A DNA stretch of 64,000 nucleotides from Nymphaea colorata (GCF_008831285.2 NC_045142.1:15069354-15133353); one strand, 5' to 3'; shown: positions 1 through 12,500, counted from the stretch's first letter. A program made the numbers and translations. Notes: generated from the letters alone by a model not told the origin.

Positions 1-3000
1 ACTTAGGTTATTCAGGTTTAGGTGCTCAATCCTTTGCTCTTAAAATTGGGATTTTGAAAAACAATATGAAAAAACTCAAGGCGAAGGGTAAGATGCCTTA
101 TGGACTTGTGAAATTTGGTGTCTTCACTATTGGCTACTTGCAATTACTCAAAACAATAGTTCAAACCACCATTAAAGGTTGGCATTTTCCATTTATATTA
201 GAACTTTTGTACTAAAAAACAAATGGGTGATTGAAGAATACTTAAGGGTCTCGGCCTGGCCTGGCCCATTTAAAATTAAAAAATAATTTTTTTAATTATA
301 AAATAATTGTTAAAAATATAAAATATATTTATTAATAAAAAATATATATTTTTAAAACAAAAAATTAAAAAAAATAAATTTTTAATCTAAATGGGGCGGG
401 CTGGGCTGGCCTATCGGGCCCAGGCCCGGCGCCAACTAGGAATTTCCCGGCCTAGGCCTAAGAATACTCTCTATGCACTGAGGAAAAGTTATGTTTAGCT
501 CGGTTTAGGTTGACATGGTCCTGGTGCCAATGAGCCGATCAAACTAGGGTGAGTTAGCTCTGATCTATGGAAATTCGAGTAAGCGGACTCTAACGACTCC
601 TAAGGTCTTATAAAGTTGAGAAACGCCCACATTGCTCAAATATCATCCAATTCTCCAAAATGTAATAAATTCCGCACTTTCCAAGTCAATGTGATAGGGC
701 TAGGGGTAAAAAACCAGTTTCTGCAATGGCAAGCTAGGTTATTTAGGTTTAGGTGCTCAATTCTATCATAAAATGTGCTTGAGCGACCCTTTGCTCTTAC
801 CATATGGTTTTTGAAAAACGATATGGAAAAACTCAGAATGAAGGGTAAAATGCCTTTTCGACTTGTGAAATTTGGTGTCTTCACTATTGGCTACATCCAA
901 TTACTCAAAACAATAGTTCAAACCACCATTAAAGGTTGGCATTTTCCATTTATATAGGAACTTTTGTACTAAAAACAAATGAGTGATTGAACAATACTCT
1001 CTATGCGCTGAGGAAAAGTTATGTTTAGCTCGGTTTAGGTTGACATGGTCTTGGTGCCAGTGAGCCGATCGAACTAGGGTGAGTTCGCTCTGATCTAAGG
1101 AAATCCAAGTAAGCGGACTCTAACGACTCCTAAGGTCTTATAAAGTTGAGAAACACCCTCATTGCTCAAATATCATCCAATTCTCTGAAATGTAATAAAT
1201 TCTGCACTTTCCAAGTCAAGGTGATAGGGCTAGGGGTAAAAAATCAGTTTCAGCAATGGCGACCTAGGTTATTTAGGTTTAAGTGCTCAATACTGTCATA
1301 AAATGTGCTTGAGTGACCCGTTGCTCTTACCATATGGTTTATGAAAAACAATATGGAAAAAATCATGGTGAAGGGTAAAATGTCTTTTGGACTTGTGAAA
1401 TTTGGGATCTTCACAATTGGTTATTTCCAACTACTTAAAACAATAGTTCAAACCACACTTAATGCTTGGCATTTTCCACTTATATCAGAACTTTTGTACT
1501 AAAAACAATGGAGTGATTGAAGAATACTCTATGCACTGAGGAAAAGTTATGTTTAGCTCGGTTTAGGTTGACATGGTTGTGGTGTTCCAGAATTGAAAGG
1601 TGCCTAGTTCCAGTGAGCTGATCGAACTAGAGTGAGTTGGACTTGAGCTAAGGAAATATGAGTGAGCCAACTCTAACGACTCCTAAGGTCTTATAAAGTT
1701 GAGAAACATCATAATTGCTCAAATATTGTGCAATTCTCTGAAATTTGATAAATTCCCCACTTTCTAAGTGAAGGTGATAGGGCTAAGGGGTAAAAAATCA
1801 TTTTCTGCAATGGCAACCTAGGTTATTCGGGTTTAGGTGCTCAATACTGTGGTAAAATGTGCTTGAGTGACCCTTTGCTCTTAAAATTGGGTTTTTGAAA
1901 AACAATATGGAAAAACTCTTGGTGAAGGGTAAAATGTCTTTTGGACTTGTGAAATTTGGGGTCCGCACAATTGGTTACTTCCAATTACTTAAAACAATAG
2001 TTCAAATCACACTTAAAGGTTGACATTTTTCATTTAGATAGGAACTTTTGTACTAAAAGAGTGGAGTGATTGTAGAATACTCTACATGCATTGAGGAAAA
2101 GTTATGTTTAACTCGGTTCAGGTTGACATGGTCTTGGTGCTCTAGAATTGATAGGTGCCTAGCTCCATTGAGTTTATCAAGCTTGAGTGATTTGGCTTTG
2201 ACCTAAGGAAATCCGAGTGTGCTGACTCTAACGACTCCTAAGGTCATATAAAGGTGAGAAACGTCCTAATTGCTCAAATATTATTCAATTCGCTGAAATA
2301 TGATAAATTCTCTACTTTCCAAGTCAAGGTGACAGGGCTAAGGGGTAAAAAATCATTTTCAGCAATGGCAACCTAGCTTATTCGGGTTTATGTGCTCAAT
2401 ACTGTGGTAAAATGTGCTTGAGTGACACTTTGCTCTTAATATTGGGTTTTTGAAAAACAATATGGAGAAACCATGGTCAAAGGTAAAATGCCTTTTGGAT
2501 ATGTGAAATTTAGGGTCTTCAAAATTGGTTACCTCCAATTACTTAAAACAATAGTTTAAACCACACTTAAAGTTTGGAATTTTCCATTTATGTAGGAATT
2601 TTTGTACTACAAACAATGGAGTGATTGAAGAATACTCTATATGCTCTCAGGAAAAGTTATGTTTAGCTCAAATTTTGTTGACATGGTCTTTGTGCTCTAG
2701 AATTGATAGGTGCCTAGTTCCAGTGAGCTGATGAAACTAGAGTGATTTGGCTTTGACCTAAGGAAATCCGAGTGAGCTGTCTCTAATGACTCCTAGGGTC
2801 TTATACAGGTGAGAAACGTCTGAATTGCTCAAATATTATGCAATTCTCTGAAATCTAATAAACTCTCTACTTTCCAAGTCAAGGTGATAAAGCTAAGGGG
2901 TAAAAAATCATTTTCCGCAATCGCAACCTAGGTTATTCGGATTTAGGTGCTCAATACTATGGTAAAATGTGCTTGAGTGACCCTTTGCTCTTAATATTGG

Positions 3001-4287
3001 GTTTTTGAAAAACAATATGGAAAAACTCATGGGGAAAGGTATAATGCCATTTGGACTTGTCAAATTTAGGGTCTTCAAAATTTGTTGCCTTCAATTGCTT
3101 AAAACAGTAGTTCAAACCACACTTAAAGGTTGGCATTTTCCATTTATGTAGGAATTTTTGTACTATAAACAGTGGAGTGATTGAAGAATACTCTATATGC
3201 ACTGAGGAAAAGTTATGTTTAGCTTGGTTTAGGTTGACATGGTCTTGGTGCACTAGAATTGATAGGTGCCTAGTTCTAGTGAGCTGATCGAACTAGAGTG
3301 ATTTGGCTTTGACCTAAGGAAATCCGAGTGAGCTACTCTAATGACTCCTAAGGTCTTATAAAGGTGAGAAACGTCCAAATTGCTCAAATATTATGCAATT
3401 CTCTGAAATTTAATAAATTCTCTACTTTCTGAGTCAAGGTGATTGGGCTAAGTGGTGAAAAATCATTTTCAGCAATGGCGACCTAGGTTATTCGGGTTTA
3501 GGTGCTCAATACTGTGGTAAATCGTGCTTGAGTGACCCTTTTCTCTTAAAATTGGGTTTTTGAAAAACAATATGGAAAAACTCATGGTGAAGGGTAAGAT
3601 GCCTTTTGGACTTGTAATATTTGGGGTCTTCATAATTGGTTACTTCCAATTACTTAAAACAATAGTTTAAACCACACTTAAAGGTTGCCATTTTCTATTT
3701 ATATAGGAACTTTTAAACTAAAAACAATGGAGTGATTGAAAATTACTCTATATACACTGAGGAAAAGCTATGTTTAGCTCGGTTTAGGTTGACATGGTCT
3801 TGGTGCTCCAAAATTGGTAGGTGCCTAGTTCCAGTGAAGTGATTGAACTACAATGAGTTAGCTTTGACCTAAGGAAATCCGAGTGAGCTGACTCTAACAA
3901 CTCCTAAAGTCTTATAAAGTTGAGAAACATTCTAATTGCTCAAATATTATGTAATTCTCTGAAATCTGATAAGTTCCCCACTTTCCAAGTCAAGGTGATA
4001 GGGCTATGGGGTAAAAAAACATTTTCAGCAATGGCAACCTAGGTTATTTGGGTTTAGGTTCTCTATACTGTGGTAAAATATGCTTGAGTGACCCTTTGCT
4101 CTTAAAATTGCGTTTTTGAAAAAACAATATGGAAAAACTCATGGTGATGGGTAAATGCCTTTTGGACTTGTGAAATTTGGGTCTTCACGATTGGTTACTT
4201 CTAATTACTTAAAACAATAGTTCAAACCACACTTAAAGTAGGGCATTTTCCATTTATATAGGAACTTTTGTTCCAAAAACAATGGTA
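1..4287. repeat. 555-bp tandem satellite array (about 7.7 copies, left end outside window)
   Basis: A recurring block that begins near the motif AACCTAGGTT occurs at about 1, 731, 1261, 1815, 2370, 2925, 3480 and 4036. The last intervals are 554-556 bp, so the monomer is 555 bp. The 1261 interval is 530 bp because of a small deletion. The first interval is longer because of an insertion (243-460), although that copy also lacks about 28 bp. Copies differ by scattered substitutions and no conserved reading frame runs through them; short open frames on either strand are chance. The last copy stops after about 250 bp at the junction with plastid-derived sequence. The array probably continues to the left of the window. 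Confidence 0.93.
243..460. mobile_element. Short hAT-like non-autonomous element inside a satellite copy
   Basis: This 218-bp GC/AT-mosaic segment is absent from all other satellite copies. It is flanked by a perfect 8-bp duplication, AGAATACT (235-242 and 461-468), which other copies carry once. Its ends, TAAGGGTCTCGG and the reverse complement TAGGCCTAGG, are imperfect inverted repeats. The subterminal regions are rich in GGCC/GGGCC and the core is AT-rich. An 8-bp target duplication with TA-G-type ends is the hAT superfamily pattern. It has no coding capacity. Confidence 0.78.
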
Positions 4288-4289
4288 TC

Positions 4290-4616
4290 TTCAATTATAG
4301 CCCCTCTAGAATGTAAAATATATCTTTTCTCACCATCCCCATACTGTATGAGACAGTATGCTTTTCAATTAGGATCCTATTCTTTGGTTATGATTATACC
4401 AAATATGTCCTTTTCATTTCATTGAAAGTCGATTTTATGGTATTGACACTTATGACGTCCCCTTTATAAATTGCGGTAATGATTCCTCTAGCACAGCGGC
4501 CTTTACCACAATGATGTTTTCCATTGACCAAATTTGTTTGTGGCCTGCATTTCACTTGATTGTCTAAGGCTCCTTTGCATATGCTAGAGCTAGAAGTTGT
4601 TTATAAATATATGGTC
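4290..4616 (-). pseudogene. rpl2: Plastid-derived rpl2 exon 1 fragment (nuclear plastid insertion)
   Basis: Read on the minus strand, this matches the first exon of the plastid ribosomal protein L2 gene. Recognisable pieces include HHCGKGR, ARGIITA, KIDF..NEKDI and [16 protein letters not shown]. Several stop codons and frameshifts break the frame, so it is a dead nuclear copy. It stops at the satellite junction, leaving rpl2 truncated. Together with the next three features it keeps the gene order of a plastid inverted-repeat boundary. Confidence 0.9.
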
Positions 4617-4646
4617 CTATTAATTTCTTAATTTTTTTATTTATGT

Positions 4647-4921
4647 TCATTTCTTCATAAGAGGTGGAACAAAATAACCCTATTGAAGCATAATGATCGT
4701 ACATCTGTAATGCATTGTATGTCACAAAATAGGTCCCGATCTTCTAGCTTTTCCTGGAAGTCTATGGCTATTCATAGCTATTACCTTGACATCAAAGAAG
4801 AGTTCAATCCAATGTTTTATTTCTGTACTAGTTGATCCTGATTCGACACTAGAAGTATATTGATTATTCACGATAACCGAATACCTTTTTCGGTCAATAC
4901 TACGTATTTGATTCCATCCAT
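4647..4921 (-). pseudogene. rpl23: Plastid-derived rpl23 pseudogene
   Basis: On the minus strand from the ATG at 4921 the sequence reads [16 protein letters not shown], then after a frameshift [36 protein letters not shown] and HTMHYR, and ends near PPLMKK. This covers the whole length of plastid ribosomal protein L23 (about 93 aa). A frameshift near codon 18 and internal stops (for example before HTMHYR) make it non-functional. It sits between rpl2 and trnI-CAU as in plastid genomes. Confidence 0.92.
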
Positions 4922-5081
4922 AAATCCATTTTGTTCCATATGAGTTCCAATATCTATAAGAATTAGAATTCTTACCATTTCTATTGTTTCTATCTTGTTT
5001 TTATAGTATGAATTATCAATTATTTATCTATGGATGATGAGATTCTATTTTTAGAGAAACTATTTAACATTCCAATTCACA

Positions 5082-5154
5082 TGCATTTAATAGGAATTAA
5101 ACTTACATATTTTCCCAATTAAGTTATGTGCTTTAACCATTCAGCCATGGATGC
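5082..5154 (-). pseudogene. trnI-CAU: Plastid-derived trnI-CAU pseudogene
   Basis: The minus strand starts GCATCCATGGCTGAATGG and ends TATTAAATGCA, the full extent of plastid tRNA-Ile(CAU). The acceptor start and D-arm are preserved. The anticodon region (ACATAACTTAATTGG) and the T-arm have substitutions and a small deletion that destroy the CAU anticodon stem-loop pairing. It is not expected to give a functional tRNA. It lies between rpl23 and ycf2, the plastid order. Confidence 0.88.
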
Positions 5155-5232
5155 TTCATGGAGATTTGTTGTCTTTGTATAAGTGGATTTCAATTGAAAT
5201 ACAATCCTCCGTTTAGGAAAATCAATTAAACA

Positions 5233-5535
5233 ATGTCAATTAAAATCATGTACTTTTTAATTGAGAGTGATAAATAATTCTCACCATTTCTTATATTCTT
5301 GGACCAAATTCGTTTCAGTGGTATCTTTTCACTCAAATGTTTGTCCACCAAGAACATTTTTTGAAACTCTTCAGCCCCCAAACTTTGAGTGTGCTGCCCT
5401 CATGATTCACAGGGTTCAATAACCAATCAATATTTCACAATTAAAGAAAAAATCACTAGATGGAGCTGCTTCACCTATGAATCCCATTGGACCCAAAAAT
5501 AATATATTGGAAGAATCTTTTGGTCTCCTAATTAT
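5233..5535 (+). pseudogene. ycf2: Plastid-derived ycf2 5' fragment
   Basis: The plus strand encodes broken pieces of the Ycf2 N-terminus: LREIKNSHHFLYSWTKF, then a degraded middle, then INISQLK, and finally PMNPIGPKNNILEESFG. Multiple frameshifts separate the pieces. In plastid inverted repeats ycf2 diverges from trnI-CAU exactly as here. The similarity ends where gypsy-type sequence begins. Confidence 0.85.
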
Positions 5536-5537
5536 CC

Positions 5538-6405
5538 TTGTAATGTACAACCTCATTCTTATATATGCAATTGGGACTGACCAAGGGGTCTTATTTAAGC
5601 ATGGACGCTACTGAGGAAATATCTTCATCTAAGTTTTTGTCCTCCACTATCTTAGGCAATAGATCAACAGAAACACCGGATAAAATATCAATGGTGTGGT
5701 TTACCATTCAGAGTGCTTATTAGTTTGTGGATGACAGGATGAACTGAAATGGAGTTTGGTTGCCATGAACTTGAATTACTTCTATTAGAAACTACCCAAG
5801 AAATGAGAGTCCTTGTCGAAGACTATGGTTTGTGGGATACCATGCAATTTATCTACATGCTGATGAAAGGCTTCAGTTGCCGAATGGGCAAAAAAGGCTC
5901 TAGACATTGCAACAAAATGAGCATGCTTCGAGAGCCAGCAACAACTACCATAATGGTTTTATTGCCATGAAAGCAGGGTAAAGCTTCAATAAAATGCATG
6001 GTACCTTCCACCCAGGCTTTCTTAGGTATAGGTAACGGGAATAGATGGTCTGGTGGTTTTATGCCCTCATACTTATTTTGTTGGCAAGGAATGCACTCCT
6101 TAACAAATTCTTTAACCATTGTTTTCTTGTGCTTCTAAAAGATTGACTCTTTGAGGCGCTTTAAAGTCTTTTTGACACCTTCATGTCTAGCTAAGGGTGT
6201 GCACTGGAAATGGTCAATTGTGGAATTAGTGACAACTCAATAGATAGCCAAGCTCTATCCTTATAATGTACAATCTCATTCCTAAGTATGTAATTGGACT
6301 AGCCAAGGGGTCTTATTTAAGCATGGACACTACTAAGGATATATCTTCATCTAAGTTTCGGCCCTCAACTTTCTTAGGCTATAGGTCAACAAAAACACTA
6401 GATAG
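5538..6405. repeat. Direct duplication (about 150 bp) flanking a gypsy integrase fragment
   Basis: Segments 5538-5690 and 6256-6405 are near-identical direct copies. Both contain AAGGGGTCTTATTTAAGCATGG and TATCTTCATCTAAGTTT in the same order. They bracket the integrase remnant. The duplication may come from a local rearrangement of the degraded retroelement. Confidence 0.8.
5749..6225 (-). pseudogene. Ty3/gypsy integrase remnant
   Basis: On the minus strand the sequence from about 6225 reads HFQCTPLARHEGVKKTLKRL, the H-H half of the integrase zinc finger. After a stop it continues VKEFVKECIPCQQNKYEGIK, the C-C half, then PLPIPKKAW, HFIEALP and TIMVVV, which is the start of the catalytic core. 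Further down the frame shifts and only traces remain. The order fits a chromovirus-like gypsy pol. There are no LTRs, reverse transcriptase or gag nearby, so it is an isolated dead fragment. Confidence 0.85.
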
Positions 6406-6519
6406 TATTAGGACAGCTTCATCTCAATACGTTGGAAGAGAGTCCCTTGGCAGGTGCTTACTACAAAGTTTAATTTCTAGTGGAGAGTGTGTTTTGTCAC
6501 AAATGACTCTCTAGATGTT

Positions 6520-9500
6520 GGCCAGATGTGTTTCATATTGTTTCTTGAAAGTTATCGTGGGATAAAAACATGTTATGTCATGGTTCTTGGACCAAAGAAG
6601 ATGTCAAAAATCTGAGCTCTATTTTTATGGCAGAGTTGTATTGGAGAGCTTTTTTAATCTGGCTCAGAACTGGCCTTTGTTCTCTAATTCAGCTTTTGCT
6701 GATTGAGAAGGCTTTGAATCAGCCTTATCACTGCTACTATAGGAACTGCAAACAAGAACATCATAGTTGACGTTCTCCTCAGAATCTGATAATATGTTGT
6801 TGACCAGCACCTTGCCTTTTTAATAGTGATGGGCAGATCTCAAACTTCTTAACTGGGCCATTTCATAATCTAATTTGTTAGCTCATTGTATGCTTGCCTA
6901 CTGAAGTAATTTATGTTGGCCCAGGCATCTTAATGCAATGATGGAAGGCCACAGAAAATGGAATCTTCAATGATCATCTATTGGTAATGCTAGTTGAACA
7001 TTATGGTTAAGAGAGAACTATTCCCACATCAAGTAGATCTAGCTACTATGAATTACAGGGAGGTTGATAACTGCTTTGAGTTTGGTTGAATCGTTTACAT
7101 CCTTTGCTTTCATCACAGGTTTTTTTCATGGAATAGTAAGTTGGATGGGTTGGTTGTGTCCCCCTTTCTGTTTCTTTTGTATCTATGCTTCTTTTGTGTA
7201 TATACCATCTGTTAGCTAGAAACATGGGGAGCTAACCACTCAACGTCCTTTCATTGGAAACTTTCAGGTAGTGTTTCATATATCAAAACTTCAATTTCTC
7301 ATGTATCTATTTTTTCATTTCCAAAGTTTGAGGCACTCATATCAAATTTGCCTGTCAATTTTGTATGTAGTAAGAAATGGATTTTCATTCCTACAACTCT
7401 TTTAAAGAGTCTAAATAGCATATTGATTATCGTTTTATCTTAGAATTAATTTTCCCTTGCCATTTTCAAGATTCTTAGTTCAATCTGGAACCCAAATTCC
7501 ATGCTTTTTGGTCTTCAAAAATAGGTTTGTATTTTGATAGGCTTTCTCTAAATTTGAGCTATTCTTTGTAGTGTCAAGCACTATTGAAGATAGTTTTGTT
7601 CAAAATTTTCTATTAAGTTCTAGATTGATAGTTTCTAAGTGTCTCATAGATTCTTAGAGTAAATGATTAGGACAGTTACACCGAGGTTTAGATTGCTTTC
7701 TCTTCTAGGTGCTTGCTCTGCTTCCTTTTTTCTTGTTCTTAAGTTGCAAGGCAGTGGATGGACGAATTTGTGCAAGGAAAGGAGTTTAGATTGACCGCTG
7801 GAGACAACAAGGCCCAAAATAGAAAGAATTTTTCATTCATTTTACTTGATGAACTAAGCCATCATTTGTCATTTGAGTTCTACATAAACAAATTCACTCA
7901 TTTATCTTTGTAATGTGCCTATCGATGATTTACATTTTTTGTAATTTCTTCTATTAAATAAATGAATTCATGCGATTTTTTTTAGTGTGAATTCATATGT
8001 TAATTACAACCATTTGAGTGAATTTTTGTGCATGTGATTACAAATGAATTCCAATGAACAAATTACAACTATACAAATCTCGTTCATATCATTACATATA
8101 TGTGATTACAATCATTTAAACATGTGATTGTAGTTTAATCTCATTGAAAGGACTGCAATTGCACATACAAAAGACTTACATTCCATTCATGTCAATATAG
8201 ATATCTGATTACATTTAGTGAAATGAATTATATATATGTGATTGCACGTTAATTTCATTGAACTAACAACAACCCTTTAGATAGTCCAGCATCTAGTGAG
8301 AACCAGTTATTATCTAATTTCACATGCATCATCTTTTATTAAATTTATTAGTTTTTCACTCAAAGAATACACCAAAACAAAATCCTCCAATGAGCAAAAT
8401 ACTTCATCATAAATGATTGTTCTAATATGTTTTCACCAAAGAACAAAAAATACATTGACACAAGATGTGCACAAAGAACAAACTTAAATTTTTCGGTCAG
8501 TTAAATGGGAAATGGATCATGGTTGAAAATTTTTCCACCTTTTATTTCTGAACCCAAATGTTTTTTATGCAGGAAATGCGAAACCAAATGCGCTCCCTCT
8601 TTTGTGGCGTCAATTAGAAACGGAATTGTTGTTCCGATAAAAACAAAAGAATTGTTTTTGCTGAATGAAACCATAACGGAGCATCCAAGACACGTACAAA
8701 AGCTTCATATAGAAATCCACAAAGAAACAATTGAACAAGAATGCACAATCTGGATCATACACATACATACTCTATCTTGTTATTTTACGTGCTTATTTTA
8801 TTATGAGTGATGAAGAACTTACAACTTTTAATTTTCGAGTTCAAAAATACAAGAGTTGCTCCCTTTTTCAAAACATTATTAACCACTTAGAACAAAGAGT
8901 GAACGGCTCCAATTTCATCGATTTGTAGTGATAATTGAATACAATTACCGGGACCATTTTATGGATCCAGTTCTAAGGACACAACGAAAATGCATGATAG
9001 GTAAGACGACCATTTTTGTTAATACGAGGTAAACCATGAATACAAGATGGTATTATTCTGGTTGACATTCAATGCCAGATTCCTGAATAATGAGATGAAT
9101 TTGAAACAATAAAATGGAAAAACGGGATTTGCAAATAAAATTATATAGCTAGTCATTTTTACTTATCATTAGTTAAAGTATGGTTTGCCATACAGTATAT
9201 AGAACATGCCAATAAGATGTTCAATTTGACTTAGCGCACGAAGAGATATTTGACCGGCCCCAGGAAGGAAATATTCCGTCAGCCCCAGGAAGGAAATATT
9301 CCGTAAGGCTTCCGCTATCCGAATAACGTATACCATTTCACTCAATAAAATATAAGACAGGAAAAAGTTTCAAAAATTTAGTAACCCCGCACCATATTGC
9401 GAACATACGCCACACAGGCCATCAACATATCTACACGCCGTACAACTGACTAAAAATGGAGAAACCAAGGTTCATACTGCACATCAGAAGCCAGGTAGCG
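6520..9500. other. AT-rich intergenic stretch without a recognised gene
   Basis: I see no gene here. Short frames such as 6570-6770 lack domain signatures. The interval 7900-8260 is AT-rich with repeated CATGTGATTACAA-like words. A 25-bp tandem duplication (CCCCAGGAAGGAAATATTCCG, two copies) lies at 9256-9304. The segment 8505-8935 has unassigned open frames on both strands. Confidence 0.6.
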
Positions 9501-9511
9501 ATAGAGAAACC

Positions 9512-12500
9512 TCAGGTGGCTCTCATAGCTCCAAAACTAACGGGTTTCTGAAATACTCCCACCACAGGCATTCCATCACCACCATCATTCCGTACCCGCC
9601 ATGATCGATCTTTTTTCCTCTGTGGCTTCTTATGATGTTTATGCTTTGCAGTAACAGCTTTCTTCTCCTTCACATAAGCAACTGACCCAGCAAGATCACT
9701 AGAGGAATCAAATGCATCAAGGTCACTCAATAAATTAGCAACGTTCGAGGAAACAGCATCTTCACTCGCGTCATGCTGTTTTTCTGAGTCAGATTCCAAC
9801 CTTTTGTTGACGTAGTCACCTAGATGACAAAGCCCCATTCTTTCAGCTATGTCTTGCTCAGAAACATCTGCGGGAAGTTCTGGTGGCAATTTGAAATGAG
9901 GCAGCTTCCCATCTATGTAATCCTTCAGAATCTGCCGTGCAGCTCGTGTTTCATCTGGAAGTCCACTTGACGATACATATCCACGAGAAGAGCAATAAGT
10001 TCTCAGTAACTCGGATGAAAAAGGTGGTCTACATTGTGACTCATATGGTTTGGGTTTGGGTAAGCTTATATTATAGACATTCTCAAGGACAACTCTAGGG
10101 ACATGGTTAGCTACAACCTGCAGAGCTTGCCGGTGCTCAGTCATCCGATCTATCGGTAGCACTCCTAAGGCAACCATGTCATGTCTGGAACTAGTAAAGG
10201 ATGGGAAAACTAAACCAGGGCAATCACACAACATAAGTTCCTCAGAAATGATCAAGGTCTGGAAGTGTTTTGTTTTCCCAGGGGTAGAAGTAACCCCAGT
10301 TCGCTTCTCACCAACCAATGCATTAATTGTTGAACTCTTTCCAACATTTGGGTATCCTACAAATCCTACAACAACTTTCTTGTCTGAAGGCCTTGCACCA
10401 CATGCTGGATAATGGGGCTGATGATGAGAAATCTGTTCCAGGCTATTGCCAGGGGAATTCTCTCTGGCCTCAACAATAGCTTTTCCTTCCCTGTGCAATC
10501 GAACCAATAGTTCATCCCTTCCATATATTTTCACATCTTCATGGGACAGGTCAGACAGAAGCTCTTCCTCCTCTGTTCCCCAGTGGCTGTTCAACTTTTT
10601 TCCTTCGAAAGCAGCTGCTGCAGCTTTTGCAGACCAAAATATGTGTTGAATTCCATGGACCCGAAAATATCTTGCCCAGATTTTTCTGAAAATATGAGAT
10701 GATGAAAATGATATAAAGCCAGAGATAAACTTAGCATCAAGCATTTTAAGAAGGATAAGCTGCAACCTGACTGTTAAGGGCAAAAGATCCGCTTTATTGA
10801 CAAGTAGCACAGTCTCTTTATTCTCATCTATCTCCTTTGCATACTCCTGAGGAAGTACAAGTAGGAGCATTGGAAGCAAATTCATCACATCCAGCATGAA
10901 TCATACAAACAATGTTTGCATGTGCTTGTGTCCAATAGCATCAGTTTACGTCACACCTGAACTCAAGTATTACTTGAAGGATTCTATTGAATTGTGTTTT
11001 AAAATCTTGAGCTGCTATGGCAGCACAGTAGAACAGAAAGACATACGAGTGTACCAACCTTTTAGAAAATTTCTTTATGTGTCCATATAAAATGTAGAAT
11101 AAAAGAGCTGATATTGCTAAATGGTACCACAGTACAATTCAAAGCCTCATCTAGGATTTCCAGAGCTGTCTAATCGTTTGAAATTTTCAAAAAAAACAGA
11201 ACCTCCTCAAAATGAAGGTTTTTCACAAAATGGCGTTCTGCAGTGACTATTACATGTGTCTTTGTGCATCTGTTTATGATAAATGCTGCACAAGCACCCA
11301 CTACCTGTGTGACAACGAGCAGAACAAATAGGCAGCAGCAAAACCATTTCAAATAGTTCTGGAACTGATATATTAAATCACATAAAATACAGAAAACCAC
11401 ATGGACAGAAAATTCAGAAATAGCTAAAAGTTTAATAAAAACAGGTATGGACAATAATCTCATAAACAATGTTGACTAAGGTAAATGACATGGGAATTGT
11501 AATGTCATATGATTAAGAACTGGTTCACCTTCAGGATTTTCGATTTTCGGTGGATTTCACTTGTCCAAAACTAGTAATCAGGAATCCTACTTTTGGCACT
11601 TCCAGCTTGACACTCTCATCTAAATTAACCTTTGACTAATCAACATTTGGGATAATCTCTCAGGAATTCTAGTTCCTCCATCAGTACAAAAATGGATAAA
11701 TAAAAAAGTAAAAACTGAAAAAGTGCTATCACGCAATAAAACCCAGTAGCCTCATCAAGGATTCTCAGAGTATATAAAGTAAAAGAAGCATAGAAATTCT
11801 AGCAATGATTAACCTTTTGTATTTTAGAATACCAAAAAGCAGGCAACATAAGTATGAAACGGACACTTTCCATGACAGTTGCTTATAATAATTATTTGGA
11901 ACTTTTAGGTAAAAAACAACAGGCATATAAAACAGCCTACTTCGATGTAGGCATATGATTGAATGAATTAAGAAACAATGGTTGCCATGTCTGCATGACA
12001 ACCTGACTGAATAACAATTTAAATTAAAAACTATCATGAAATAAGGGAATGGGACGATTGTCATGCTATATGCTTTCCAAGATGGAGCATAAACCATTAG
12101 AATGTAGATATTATTCCAAACAATACAATGTACTCTAACCTCTCAAAGTGAAACAAATGTAGTCTTACCTCAAGGTCTGGGCACCTGTAAAACAAGGGAT
12201 CGCGTGCATCCACAACCATAACAAGCTAGAAGAGATAAGACATTAGTCAATATAGGAATCACATAACTGAGAACTGTAATTTAAATAGAATAGGAATTAA
12301 ATAATCATTAGAAACAATAGAGTCTATACCACACCACCATTTTGTTACGAATATGACAGACATAATGAAGAACTAAGAAGACTTACAATCAAGTGCATTC
12401 TTCACATGCAAACAGAGGCATGTATACACGCAAACTCATCTCCAAATTAGTTCTCCAACTCAGGTCTGGTTCAGGAATATAAATTACTCAGTTTTCAGAA

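Noticed and set aside
1-4287. CRISPR-like or protein-coding tandem repeats
   Set aside because: Units of 555 bp without short regular direct repeats and spacers, and with no conserved frame across copies, fit a eukaryotic satellite.
4647-5154. Functional plastid genes or evidence that the window is organellar
   Set aside because: All four plastid genes carry frameshifts or structural damage and are flanked by nuclear satellite and gypsy sequence.
9512-10897. Single 461-codon LSG1 exon starting at the Met at 10897
   Set aside because: The first 17 residues and residues 44-70 are intronic. Splice sites at 10846/10847, 10767/10766 and 10686/10685 restore the family sequence and join to the upstream exons.
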